From assembly GCA_031761405.1 (NCBI GenBank), contig JASEVX010000007.1:27802859-27866858 (forward strand): a DNA stretch of 64,000 nucleotides, in the 5' to 3' direction. Origin of the DNA: Serripes groenlandicus. Its lineage: Eukaryota; Mollusca; Bivalvia; Cardiida; Cardiidae. The notes under the pieces were generated by a model. It worked only from the letters and a program-made list of their open reading frames with translations. It had not been told where the DNA came from and did no database searches. The position numbers and the translations under genes are program-made. Below, in pieces: positions 29,437 to 39,383 of the stretch (positions within the stretch are counted from its first letter, which is position 1; every line of letters starts with the position of its first letter).

Positions 29437-32400
29437 GTTCAAAGAATTATTTGAAAACAAAAAATTTATCATTCTTAAGCGGTAATGACATTTTCTCACA
29501 ATGTTTTCGAAGGTTGTCTGCTGTAATAACTTATCAATCAATGTTTTTAGCCTTTTTCACTGATTCAGACAAATTTGAAATTGACAACATTTGAAAACCT
29601 TTATTGTGAAAAAAGAAGCAGTTGCCATGTATTCTTTTCCCACAATTTATTTTCTTAATTATTGACATTCCAAATATGCAGATATAAAAAAAATGTTTTC
29701 CCTTGGTTCAGTGTCCAATCAAGGAGAGGGGATCATATTAATTCTCGCACTGTTTTTAATATTCCCCCCTAAATTTGCATGGAATAGGGGATTTTTTTAC
29801 ATCTATAGACAAAGAATGAAAAATGCCTCAATGTGTTCATATATCAATTTAATTCCCTCTTGTTTTTGAATCCTAGATTAGACACTGATGGCTTCAGAGC
29901 AGATGAGTGACCCAGAGCTCTAGATCAGAAGAGTATTTCACATCCCCAAATCCTTATTTGACCCTCAAACCCTATATTGTGGGTACTCAAAAGATCGTCT
30001 GAGTGAGACGGGAGATATGGATGGGACAAGACCAACTCACTCCTCCTTATCTAGTCCTCTGAGATGACATTTCAAACTGGATATAAATTTAACCCTTTCG
30101 AAGTTTCCCACTCACAGAAAATCTGCAGCAGACACAAATCAAAGACCAATTATTCAATAAAGTTAAAAAATTGTGGCTAAAAGGAGAATTTGCTCAATAT
30201 AAGCATTTCTACTTTTCAGATGCGAACGCATGCATCTGTATGAGGGGAAGGGTTAACAATTTTAAAATATCTACATTATTGTGCCAGGTTTGGTGAGGAT
30301 ACCATGGAGAAAGTGTTAGATTGGATTGACGATGGTGATGACATCACCGAGGATGACCACATAATTGACCTTGGTACTGGAAACGGAATGATGTGTATAG
30401 AACTGGTTAGTAGAATTTCCACCTGATACAGACATCTTTGGACGCATCTGCAACTGCTGACAATGTGAATGAAAACAGTGTACGAAAAGGAGAAACTGAT
30501 CAAATTGTTTTTAAGTCCGACTCAAAATTATACTTCCAGTTTTGCTGATTGTAACTATTTTCTTCTGTGACATTTTTCTTGGAGGAGAAGTGTTTTCTAT
30601 TCCCCACATGTAGATGCATTTCGCTGCATCTCTAGCAGATGACATTGAAAGCGTTGTTGCAATAGGAGAAATTGCTCATAACTTTGCAATTTCTCCTTTT
30701 AACCACAATGTTTTAATTTCTCTGGAATGTTTATACTTTCATAATGAGCTATTTCTCCTTTTGGCACAATGTTTTCAACCCTATTCACCAATAATTCTTC
30801 CATTTATAGATATAAAGAAATTGCCTCCATCAGATTGTTGTATTTGAGACAGGTTTCTTATTGCAGATTGTCTTATGTTCTTTCCAACAACCTCAAAACC
30901 TCCAAAGGTCAGTTTTTATGCCATTTGGGTCAAGGTCATTCAGTAATGATGAGGACTATCAATCCAGGGATTGTGAGTTTGAATATCAACTCGGCCATTC
31001 ATTCTTTCTGTAAACCCCTCATACAACAAATCTGCAGCAGACAACTTTGAAATAAAACAAATTTGGAAACTCCCTTTAAATGAAAATACAGTAAATGAAT
31101 AGAGTTGAAAACATGGTGACTAAAGGAGAAATTGCTCGTTTTGAGCAATTTCTTCTTTGGCACCGTGTTTTCAAAAAGCCGTCTGCTGCAGAGGCTTCAG
31201 AAAGCGTCTATATGAGGGAAAGGGTTACTTGACAAAAGTCATTGTGACTAGTGTCATATTTCTCCCACTAAAGGGCTAAAATTATATATGGGAAGGTAGC
31301 CATTTGCCTGTGGAAAATTTTCGTTAGTAATGTTCATTAGTGTACTAGTGCGAGAGAGCCAGGAAACACATTGCTAGGATAATCCTTTCCCTCATATAGG
31401 CACTTTCTAACGCCTGTGCAGCAGGCGACTTTTGAAAAAACTGTGACAAAAGACGAAATTGCTCAAAACAAACAATTTCTCCTTTTGACACGATATTTTC
31501 AACTCTATTCAATAAGTATGTCTTCATTTAGGGAGATATTTCCATATTATGGTTGAGATACTTTTAAAGTCGCCTGCTACAGATTTGTTGTATGTGGGAA
31601 AGGGTTAAATGGTCGCTGTATGATAACTGAAATACTGTGGTAAATTATGTTGAACTTCAAATTAATCAATGATGTGTATTTGGTAATTGTATTTTGCAGA
31701 GAAAGAGAGGTTATAAAAATCTGACAGGGGTTGATTATTCTGACTTGGCAGTGATGCTGGCCAATTCTGTCGCCAAGTCTGAAGGGTTTGATGATATTGA
31801 ATTTATAGTGAGTTTTCAACATTTTAGATTATCTTTAACCCTTCTCTTCATACAGACGCATTTTGATATTCTAATGCCTCTGCAGCAGACAACTTTTAAA
31901 AAAAGTGACTAAGGGAGAATTTGCTCATAATGAGTAGCTTCTCCAATTTGCTGAAATGTCTTCAACTCTATTTAATAATAACTCTTTCAATAAGAGAGAT
32001 TTTCGAAATTTTAAGCTACATGTTTTCAAAGTCACCTGCTGCAGATTTGTTGTATGTTGTATTTCCAACATTAAAACTGACTAATATGAGGAATGTGTAG
32101 TCGAATCAAATTGAAGTTAGGATCTGATAACAAAGTGGGATAATAAACTCGCTTTGCAAAATATTTGTTTCTTTGCAAATGTTCAAAGAAGTTTGCCACA
32201 CATTCTAACCCTCTGCCAATTGCTGACCTCTTAAGCATCTTTGTCACAATGTTTCAAAACTACTCAATAATGATAGTTTCATTTAAAGTGATTTTGGAAT
32301 CCACCATGATCCAGTGGTTAGCGTTGGGGATTTGAAACCGGGCGTCCATGGTTCGATCCTCAGTTGCTGCATGACATTCATGGTTGAGTGACCTTGGGCA

Positions 32401-34660
32401 AGGCACATTTCCTAGTCTAGTACTGGTTTGTTCACCCAGGGATCATGAATAAGTGAACTGTCACCGTGATATAACTGAAATAATTTTGAAAGCGGCTTAA
32501 AACCCTAACAAAACAAAGAAATAAAGAGATTTTACATATTTGCATGATGTTTTCAAAGTTGTTGGCTGCAGATTTGCTGTATGTGGGAAAGGGTGAAGAT
32601 AAACAGTTAATTTTACTACAGTTTGATGCTTTGAATTCTTAGGTTCCAAATATTGGTGTTTTTATTAAGTATTGTGAGTGAAATTTGGAATTGGCAAAAA
32701 TTATAAATATAATTTATGAAGAAAAGAATATACTGCATGATAACCTTTTTCCAACATACATCATAATAATGTGCAGTAGACCACTTATTGAATAAGTCTG
32801 CAAACAATGTGGCAAAAGGAGAAACTGGTTTTTTTTTCTTCTTAATAATTCAATAACCTTTTTCAAAGATTTTCAATAGTTTTGCCTTGATGTTTTCAGA
32901 GTCTTCTGCTACAGCTTCATTGTATGGGGGAAAGGGTTTAAAAGAAAAGTTCCAAGTTGTGTGTCACCTGTTTTGGGGATCACTTCTTTGACATATATCT
33001 GTCCGTCTGTCTGTCTGTCTGTCACTTACTGACCTATTTGCACTCTTGATTACAATGTAGCATGGAATCCGGAACCAAAATGCCTTTGCAGCTAACAAGT
33101 GTGAAAACTTTATGGAAAAATTAATAGAAACAAAAATATGTCATTTTCTCATTATAATTATGTTTCCTCCTTTTTGAGATAAAACAAAATGTTCAAAGTG
33201 GATGAGTGTTAAAATGTCATATTACGTTAAAGGTAGATCTTTTAACTGATACCATTTTTTGTGTCTTCTGGTTTGATCACCTGAATTTGAAAGTGTGTTT
33301 TTAATTCTGAGTTGAAACATTGTTGGTAAAGGAGGAATTGCTTATCACAATCCAACATACCATTCTGCAGCATACAACTTTGAAAACATCTGGGTAGAAA
33401 TATTGAAACCTTAAAATTTAGAGAGTGATTACTGAAAAGAGATGCGAGCTGTTCATCATGAGCAATTTCTTCTATTGCCACAATGTTTTCAAAAGTCATG
33501 TGATGAAGAGGCGTCAGAAAGCATCTACATGTGAGAAAGATTTGAAATAATCAAATCACATGTCTGTATCTGTTTAAGTTAATTGACTGTTCATTTGTCA
33601 GACAGGAGATTTACTAAGTGAAGAAAGACCGAATCCCTGCACCTGCTTAAACAGGACATACAAAGCAGTGCTGGATAAAGGGACATATGATGCTATAAGT
33701 TTGATGCCAGGCGACTCCCTTACGGCGCAGAAAAAGTACAAGAACACAGTGAAGAGTTTAATGACACAGGACAGTCTGTTTTCGTTGACATCGTGTAACT
33801 GGTCCAAAGATCAACTCTTGAATTTCTTTAAAGAAGGTAAGTTGGAATTTGGAATTGATTGTGCAGATTTCAATCTCATTCTGTTTTTTTGGAGAAAAAA
33901 GTCTAGGTATTGTGATACCCTTGTAAGCACGTCTGTTTTTTGAATAAAAAAGTTGGGAGTATTGTGATACTTTTAGCGTCTTCACAAAACTTTAACCTTA
34001 CCTCATAACACAAAAAAAGTTCAACATTTTCAAATGAAACTTGGTACACATGTTCCTAGGAACAAACTGCATGTCTATACCAAGTCATATAACTCTGGCT
34101 TTAATAATTATTCAGTTATGCCCCTCTTTTTACTTAGAAAAAAATAGACAAGCATTGGCGTTCGCTCTGCGGCGCTCTTGTTTTAGTTATATCACAGCTG
34201 TCAGTTCTTCTAATGTGTGTAACATGGTTGGCAACTGCATTTAACACAATATTGCCTGTCAGGCATTCTTTCCACTTTGACTATTTGGCCCATTGGTGGA
34301 AGGTGAATGAGTTAATGGATTGGGGTTCAACATCGTTTTCAATATTGTTTCAGTCATATCACAATGGCAAGTTCACCTACTCTTGCGTTTTCCTGGCTTT
34401 CTCACACCAGTACTCCACACAAAGTGCTTTCCAAGCAACTGGCTGATTTTCCACATAGTGTTGGTGGAACACAAATGTAGTATCTAAAGTTGTCTGCTGC
34501 AGGTTTACTATTTGTGGGAAAGGGTTAATATCATGATGAGAAAAAAATCTTTATTTTTTCAGATTTTCGACTTGAGGCTCAAATTCCGTTTCGAACATTC
34601 CAGTTTGGGGGACAAACAGGCAGTACTGTGACCAGTCTTGTGTTTAAACTTAATTCATGA
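26340..34660 (+). CDS. EEF1AKMT2: EEF1AKMT2 (METTL10) eEF1A lysine methyltransferase, complete, six exons
   Basis: This is a seven-beta-strand SAM-dependent methyltransferase. The human and yeast (Efm4) relatives methylate one lysine of elongation factor eEF1A (Lys318 in human) in the cytosol. Exons are 26340-26410, 28737-28802, 30288-30405, 31700-31807, 33602-33836 and 34563-34660 (71+66+118+108+235+98 = 696 nt), giving 231 aa plus stop with consistent phases and GT-AG sites. Visible are the family start SSKLGTKEYWDSAYERE, GDVGEIWFGE (about 40-49), SAM motif I IIDLGTGNG (71-79), VDYS (96-99), LDKGTYDAISL (145-155), LTSCNWSKDQL (183-193) and the C-terminal QFGGQTGSTVTSLVFKL. The ATG is the only in-frame start in exon 1. 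A possible polyadenylation signal (AATAAA twice) is at 35119-35128. Introns are packed with MITEs. Confidence 0.96.
26680..26830 (+). mobile_element. degenerate MITE in EEF1AKMT2 intron 1
   Basis: GGCAGCAGGTGACTTTAGAA, GTCAAAGGGGCAAATTGC and TTATAGAGATTTTCC. Confidence 0.4.
27101..27314 (+). mobile_element. TTAA-MITE, young subfamily, small 3' deletion
   Basis: TTAACCCTTTCCCAGATATA left, ATGAGGGAAAGGGTTAA right. The GTTCAAAGTCGTCTG part of the right arm is missing. Confidence 0.88.
27325..27612 (-). mobile_element. decayed GGCC/AGGTGA-type cassette
   Basis: TTCAAATAATTTTGTAGAAA and GTTCCTAGGGTGACC match inverted cassette units. GTCAGGTGAGCGATATTTTAG is the inverted start. Confidence 0.45.
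27655..27812 (+). mobile_element. TTAA-MITE, internally deleted
   Basis: CATCTGCAGCAGATAAC, AGGAGAAATTGCTCAATAAT, ending GTGGAAAAGGGTA. Confidence 0.55.
27896..28131 (-). mobile_element. TTAA-MITE, diverged
   Basis: AAACTTTCCCACATGCGGCA left, ATTGGGAAAGGGTTCAA right. Confidence 0.6.
28545..28695 (+). mobile_element. MITE, diverged
   Basis: CTTTTTGAAAACATTATTGC and GGTCGTCTGCAGCAGATTTG, ending GTACGCGGATTAA. It lies 42 bp upstream of EEF1AKMT2 exon 2. Confidence 0.5.
28737..28802 (+). CDS. EEF1AKMT2: EEF1AKMT2 exon 2
   Basis: Follows a tttttcag acceptor. It encodes WDSAYERENESFKDMGDVGEI and ends within a Trp codon at a GTAATT donor. Confidence 0.94.
29113..29297 (+). mobile_element. TTAA-MITE truncated at right
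   Basis: TTAACCCTTTCCCTCATATT left. After TATTTTTTGACAAA it runs into GGCTGACACTCTACCATTAC, a SINE-head-like scrap, instead of the right arm. Confidence 0.75.
29405..29431. repeat. (TA)n microsatellite
   Basis: Uninterrupted TA dinucleotide tract. Confidence 0.95.
29920..30065. mobile_element. foldback family FB3, single-arm copy
   Basis: CAAACCCTATATTGTGGGTA and CTCAAAAGATCGTCTGAGTG occur; the same blocks appear inverted at about 60.1-60.23 kb. Confidence 0.5.
30089..30256 (-). mobile_element. TTAA-MITE next to EEF1AKMT2 exon 3
   Basis: TTAACCCTTTCG...TTCCCACTCACAG left, GAGGGGAAGGGTTAA right. Its end is 31 bp before the exon. Confidence 0.75.
30288..30405 (+). CDS. EEF1AKMT2: EEF1AKMT2 exon 3 (SAM motif I)
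   Basis: Encodes FGEDTMEKVLDWI and IIDLGTGNGMMCIEL, the glycine-rich SAM-binding loop. The acceptor follows the end of a MITE by only 31 bp. Donor GTTAGT. Confidence 0.95.
30598..30850 (+). mobile_element. degenerate TTAA-MITE (duplicated segment)
   Basis: TTCCCCACATGTAGATGC and GAGAAATTGCTCATAACTTT; the CACAATGTTTT block occurs twice. Confidence 0.5.
31009..31228 (-). mobile_element. TTAA-MITE
   Basis: AACCCCTCATACAACAAATC left, ATGAGGGAAAGGGTTA right. Perfect AGAAATTGCTC / GAGCAATTTCT core. Confidence 0.82.
31379..31608 (+). mobile_element. TTAA-MITE
   Basis: ATAATCCTTTCCCTCATATA left, ATGTGGGAAAGGGTTAA right. Confidence 0.85.
31700..31807 (+). CDS. EEF1AKMT2: EEF1AKMT2 exon 4
   Basis: Encodes RKRGYKNLTGVDYSDLAVML through GFDDIEFI: 36 codons, phase 0 at both ends. 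Contains the VDYS acidic-loop motif. Donor GTGAGT. Confidence 0.94.
31835..32075 (+). mobile_element. TTAA-MITE, right end decayed
   Basis: TTAACCCTTCTCTTCATACA left, CACCTGCTGCAGATTTGTTG right arm. Starts 28 bp after EEF1AKMT2 exon 4. Confidence 0.7.
32205..32598 (+). mobile_element. TTAA-MITE interrupted by a SINE
   Basis: CTAACCCTCTGCCAATTGC left, CACAATGTTTCAAAAC, then a SINE, then TACATATTTGCATGATG and GGCTGCAGATTTGC, ending GTGGGAAAGGGT. Confidence 0.7.
32296..32521 (+). mobile_element. tRNA-derived SINE, type 1 head, CGCCGTGATATAAC-type tail
   Basis: TAAAGTGATTTT (32284-32295) and TAAAGAGATTTT (32522-32533) form the target-site duplication. Head TGGTTAGCGTTGGGG, B box GGTTCGATCCT, CTTGGGCAAGGCAC, GGGATCATGAATAA, then CACCGTGATATAACTG and an A/C-rich end. 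Confidence 0.88.
32741..32941 (+). mobile_element. degenerate TTAA-MITE
   Basis: AACCTTTTTCCAACATACAT left, ATGGGGGAAAGGGTTTA right. Confidence 0.6.
33004..33023. repeat. (CTGT)n microsatellite
   Basis: Tetranucleotide CTGT/GTCT tract, about five units. Confidence 0.85.
33350..33546 (-). mobile_element. degenerate TTAA-MITE
   Basis: CCAACATACCATTCTGCAGC, ACTTTGAAAACATCTGGG, and right arm GAGGCGTCAGAAAGCATC. It lies about 55 bp before EEF1AKMT2 exon 5. Confidence 0.55.
33602..33836 (+). CDS. EEF1AKMT2: EEF1AKMT2 exon 5
   Basis: Encodes TGDLLSEERP, then VLDKGTYDAISL and LFSLTSCNWSKDQLLNFFKE. The acceptor tttgtcag gives the phase required by exons 4 and 6. Donor GTAAGT. Confidence 0.94.
33955..34176 (-). 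mobile_element. cassette starting ACAAGAGCGCCGC (inverted)
   Basis: On the minus strand it starts ACAAGAGCGCCGCAGAGCG, then AGGGGCATAACTG and ACCAAGTTTCATTTG. It shares the ACAAGAG start with other cassettes. Confidence 0.45.
34177..34470 (-). mobile_element. SINE body copies (two partial)
   Basis: TTAGTTATATCACAGCTGTC at 34185 and GTTTCAGTCATATCACAATG at 34346, each followed by CTTTCTCACACCAGTACTCC or a decayed form. Confidence 0.5.
34480..34529 (+). mobile_element. right end of a TTAA-MITE
   Basis: AAAGTTGTCTGCTGCAGG and GTGGGAAAGGGTTAA. It lies about 35 bp before EEF1AKMT2 exon 6. Confidence 0.65.
34563..34660 (+). CDS. EEF1AKMT2: EEF1AKMT2 terminal exon 6
   Basis: Starts after a ttttttcag acceptor. 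It encodes DFRLEAQIPFRTFQFGG and TGSTVTSLVFKLNS, then TGA. This matches the conserved C-terminal beta-strands of the family. Confidence 0.94.
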
Positions 34661-35118
34661 ATCTCAACCTTAGGGAGTTTAACTCTCTTCTACTCATGGA
34701 CACTTGATTGAAAATCATTAAATTCTTTCCTTTATTAAAAATGTCTTTACTTTACTGTTGTAGTGGACTTTTAGAAAGACATTTGCTATAGAGTCAAGAA
34801 AAGCCTGTATCACTTAACCCCATTTTACACACAACAAATCTGATGCAGGTGACTGAAAACCATGCAAAATCCAGATGACTGGGATACTGGTGATAGTAAG
34901 CCAGGAAACATGTTTGATGAGCTGGCTGCCATATATAACTCAAATATGGTTGAAAACAGCATTCAACTCCATTACCAATCATTGAATTGAAGCTGAAAAT
35001 ATATATTCGGATAAATATTTAGAAGATTAAGCGTTAATTTTAAAATTGGATATATTAAATATTGTGGGAAAAGGAGAAATTACTGATCATATTTTTTCAA
35101 TTTTTATTATTTTTGTAA

Positions 35119-35128
35119 AATAAATAAA
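35119..35128 (+). terminator. candidate polyadenylation signals for EEF1AKMT2
   Basis: Two overlapping AATAAA hexamers lie about 460 bp after the stop codon, followed by a T-rich stretch. The region is AT-rich, so chance occurrence is possible. Confidence 0.3.
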
Positions 35129-35224
35129 TCTTTTGTTTAATGCTACCCTTATCTTTTTTTAAATTCCTTTACCTTCACACAAACATGAAAGTCTTCTGTA
35201 GTTGGAAAAGAGTATTATCCTTAA

Positions 35225-35406
35225 TTAACTCTTTCCCACTTGTAGACACATTTTGACGCATCTGCAGCAGATGACGTCTGAAAACATTGTGGCAAAATGT
35301 TTTTACTCTATTTAATAATCACTCATTTATTGAGATTTTTCACGTTTTTGTCAGCATGTTTTAAATGTCGTCTGCTGCAGACTTGTTGTATATGGGGAAG
35401 GGTTAA
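35225..35406 (+). mobile_element. TTAA-MITE with one hairpin arm missing
   Basis: TTAACTCTTTCCCACTTGTA left, ATGGGGAAGGGTTAA right. GAAAACATTGTGGCAAAATG runs directly into TTTTTACTC, so the hairpin is deleted. Confidence 0.8.
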
Positions 35407-35804
35407 AGCCATCATATTGCCTGTGTAAATTGAACTGTACCAGACTGTGTACATACTATGGTCAGTTACATAGAATATATACATATAGTCTTCACTGATC
35501 TACCAGTCAGGTGAACCCCTTTGTTGTGTAGTCTTAGAGCGTCGAGGTCGCATGATCAATACATGGCGAGCCAATGACTTTAAAAATTTTAGTAATGGCT
35601 TTGGCACTCATGTTTGTTGGGTTAGTATTACGACTGACACACTGGCGTCGTAATTATAAGACTGATAGTGTTGTAAAACACCATGCAGATGAACAAGTTT
35701 AATGTACACTGAACCATGCAGTCCGAATCTTTAAGATGTTGTGTGAACATTTGGAAGTCATGGTGGCCGCTTCATAGGCGCCTTGCAAGCTAATAAAAAA
35801 ACAA

Positions 35805-36772
35805 GCAAATTCAGAGAATTATGGTCCCCCGCTTTGGGGGTCTTATTGGTTGGGTTGCAACGCTTCCTGGCATATTGTAGGCAAAGGTCATGGTGAAGGT
35901 CAAATATTTGGTACTGATGGAAAGGGCTTGTTGTAAGGAATACACATGTAAAATATGAAAGCAATACTTGTTATGGTTCAGAAGTTATGCTCAAAGTTAA
36001 CATTTTTGAAATGTAGGTCAAAGGTCATGATGAAGGTCACAAGGTCAAAAATATGGGTACTGATGGAAAGGGCATGAGAGCACTACCTCTTATGGTTCAG
36101 AAGTTATGATAAAGATTAAAATTGTGGAAATGTAGGTCAAAGGTCATGGTGAAGGTCAAATATTTGGTACTGATGGAAAGGGCTTGTTGTAAGGAATACA
36201 CATGTAAAATATAGAAGCAATACTTGTTATGGTTCAGAAGTTATGCTCAAAGTTAACATTTTGGAAATGTAGGTCAAAGGTCATGATGAACGTCACAAGG
36301 TCAAACATATGGGTACTGAGTGAAAGGGCTTGTCACAAGGAATACACATGTGAAATATAAAAGCCCTACCTGTAATGGTTCAAAAGTTATGATCAAGGTT
36401 AAAGTTTTCAAAATGTAGGTCAAAGGTCAGAAGGTCCAAAAATATGATACTGACGAAAAGGTCTTGTCACAATGAATACACATGTGAAATAAAAAAGCCC
36501 TACCGGTTATGGTTCAAAAGTTATGATCAAGGTTAATATTTTTAAAATGTAGGTCAAAGGTCAGGGTCAAGGTCACAAGGTCAAAAAAATTGGTATTGAT
36601 GGAAAGGGGTTGTCACAAGGAATACACATGTGAAATATGAAAGCAGTACCTATTACGGTTCAGAAGTTATGACCAAGGTTAAAGTTTTTGTGACAGCGTG
36701 ACGGAGGGACTGACGGACGGACTGACGAATGAGAAATAATAGTCCCCGCGCTTTCGCTAAAGCGGGGGACAA
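35805..36772. mobile_element. HINE-like cassette, about 120-145-bp tandem units, GTCCCCCGC ends
   Basis: Begins near GGTCCCCCGCTTTGGGGG and ends GCTTTCGCTAAAGCGGGGGAC, so the ends are inverted repeats. Between are six units with AGGTCAAAGGTCA, TGGTACTGATGGAAAGGG, GGAATACACATGT and GTTATGGTTCAGAAG, then GACGGACGGACTGACG. Confidence 0.65.
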
Positions 36773-36944
36773 AAAATAAACGAAAATCTATTATATATAG
36801 ACTACATGTATAGAGTATACATTTTTATTGTGTCGCCCTACGTAGCATGGTAGGCCCTTAGGGATTTTTTTTTTTGTCCGGTGTCTGTCCATCACACTTT
36901 CAATGAGCAGGTGCAGGTGACACACGTGCTCCGCGGAGCACTCC

Positions 36945-37085
36945 ATTTTAGTTTTTTTAACCTACTCCTGTGTTTCCTGGCTTTCTCGTACTAGTTCTCC
37001 ACACAACAGACTTTCCAAACAACTGGCTGCTTTTCCACATGGATTGTTAACCCATTTGTGGAAGACGACCAACACTTTTCACCAA
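36945..37085 (-). mobile_element. SINE body fragment
   Basis: CCTACTCCTGTGTTTCCTGG, CTTTCTCGTACTAGTTCTCC and CCATTTGTGGAAGACGACC. Confidence 0.5.
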
Positions 37086-37099
37086 AGGGACTTGCTCCT

Positions 37100-37975
37100 G
37101 TATGATCTAAAAATTTTTTAGTTAATGTGATCGCCCTATGTCCGGCGTGCATCCTTCAACATCTTCTCCTCCGTAACCAGTGGCTTAAATTCGGATGAAA
37201 CTTCACAGTTGGCATCCTCTCTATGACCTCGCCAGATTTCCTTCTAATTTTTGGGATCTATGCAGAATTCTGGTTTCCATGGCAACCAAATGAACAAAAA
37301 CTTTAAAATTCTCCTTCTCCCAAACTGGTTGGCCGATTTTGAAATAGTTTTGTAGAAATGTTCCTTGGGAGACCCTCTAGAAGCCATGTTGATTGGTCAA
37401 AAACCATGGCCAACAGAGGACGGGGCTTTTTTTGCCTTATATGGCTATAGTGGAAACTTAAAAAAATCTCCGACAAAAGAATAAGATTTTAAATTATTTT
37501 GGAGAAATGTTCCTTGGGTGACCCTCTATCAAATTCCTTCAAGCCATGCCGATTGTTTAAAAAACATGGCCACCAGGGGGCGGGGCTGTTTTGCCATATA
37601 TGCATAGTCAAATTTAACCAAAGAAAAAAGAATTCTCCTCCGAAAGTGTCCAGCTGATTTTCAAATAATTTTGTGTTCTTGGGTGACCCTCTTTTAGATT
37701 CCTACAAGCCATGTTGATTCGTCAAAAAAATCTTCTCCGACGAAAGAGTTCCTGGATTGTTTAAAAAACATGTCTACCAAGGGGCGGGGCTGTTTTGCAT
37801 TATATGACTATAGCGAAAGCTTGAAAAATCTTCTCCCAAAGTGTCTGGCAGATTGTTGAATAATTTTGTAGAAATGCTCCTTGGATGACCCTCTTTGAGA
37901 TTCCTTCCAGCCATGCTGTTTTGCCTTATATGGCTGAACTGAAAAATAAATCAGTTGAGCGATCCAGGGCCATCA
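37100..37975 (-). mobile_element. HINE/Helitron-like cassette, inverted
   Basis: Reverse complement of the 18-19 kb cassette: repeated CTTCAAGCCATG...GATTG, AACATGGCCACC..GGGGCGGGGC and TTGTAGAAATGTTCCTTGG, ending (its start) TTGAGCGATCCAGGGCCATCATG. Four to five diverged units. Confidence 0.6.
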
Positions 37976-38600
37976 TGTTTCAAGACCATACAGGAGCAAG
38001 TCCCTGTGCTCGTCATAGTGACTATTGCCCAACCCAAGGAAATTATGCCCGTTCTGCAGTTATTAATTACACAAGCTTTTTGTGTTAAATTTTGACCTCT
38101 AAATCGAAAGGGGTCATACCCAAATTCCCTTTCAAATCTGATGCAATTGGACCCAAGCATTCTGCAGTTATTAATCGAACCAACTTTTTCAGTTCAATAC
38201 CAGTGACCGTAAACTCAATAAGGATAATCTACTCGTCATCCTCCACACATAAATTGAGGACAATCGACCCAAACATTCCCTTTATTAACCCTTTCCCTCA
38301 TATAGACGCTTTCGGACGCCTCTGCAGCAGACAGCTTTTTGAAAACATAGTGACAAAAGAAGAAATTGCACAAAATGTGCAATTTCTCCTTTTGCCACAA
38401 TGTTTTCCACTTTTAGTCATAGGTTATTCATTCAATTATGGAGATTTTCTATGTTTTGACAAAATACGTTCAAAGTCGTCTGCTGCAGAATTGTCGTATG
38501 AGGGAAAGGGTTAATCAGACAAGATTTGTGCGTTTAAGGTCACCGTGACCTAAAAATGAATAGGTGTGATCAATCGGACAAGATTTGGTCTACCGATGGA
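37976..38600. mobile_element. GGTCAT-type tandem-unit cassette interrupted by a MITE
   Basis: Two units with TTCTGCAGTTATTAAT (38053 and 38160) and ATCGAAAGGGGTCATACCC. After the MITE it resumes with CAGACAAGATTTG, repeated 65 bp later. Confidence 0.45.
38285..38514 (+). mobile_element. TTAA-MITE, young subfamily
   Basis: TTAACCCTTTCCCTCATATA left, ATGAGGGAAAGGGTTAA right. All arms intact; a good family reference. Confidence 0.93.
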
Positions 38601-38624
38601 CCAACATGTGCACGAGGGGCATAA

Positions 38625-38700
38625 TTATTTCTCTATTTGCCACAATTATTTCAAAGTTGTCTGCTGCAAATGAGTCAAAATGTGGGAAAGGGTTAAACAC
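38625..38700. mobile_element. MITE right-end fragment
   Basis: GTTGTCTGCTGCAAATGAG then ATGTGGGAAAGGGTTAA. Confidence 0.55.
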
Positions 38701-39163
38701 CCACCTTTCTTCAGCAGCCAGATTTAAAAAAAAAGTTGAAAATAATGTGACAAAAGTAGTCTGCTGCAGATGCAAGTGTAAATGAAGCAGGTATCACACA
38801 ATGTCCCATCGATCACCATGTTTTCTGTATCATTGAAGGAATAGTTCCGATTCCTTAACCAGTGGAATATTTGACATTTTTGGGCAGGTAGAATTTATCA
38901 GTTTTTAATCTGCACCTCACTTGAAAGATGTTTTGTCTAGGAATGAATACATTGTGTGCCAAAATAAAACTTGAAACTTAGGTTTTCAAGAAGGTGGTGA
39001 ATCACGTTTTGAAATGGGCATTAGTCGGTTGACTGCTGGAACTGAATTTGTGAACCCTCTACCACCATAGTCAGGCCAACAGGTGCAAGTGCCAGCAAAA
39101 CATTTTTATCTTGATATTCCTTCAGTTAGCTACGACTGTCAAACTTAAACCTGGACAAGTCCA

Positions 39164-39383
39164 TTAACACTTCCCACATACAGCAAATCTGCAGCAGACG
39201 ACTTTAAACATATTTTGTCAAAAAAATAGAAAATCTCTATAATTAAATGGATAACCTATGACTAAAAGTGGAAAACATTGTGGCAAAAGGAGAAATTGCT
39301 TGTTTTAAGCAATTTATTTTTTTGTCACTATGTTTTCAAAAAGCAATCTGCTGCAGAAGCGTCAATATGAGGGAAAGGGTTAA
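39164..39383 (-). mobile_element. TTAA-MITE
   Basis: TTAACACTTCCCACATACAG left, ATGAGGGAAAGGGTTAA right. Confidence 0.88.
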
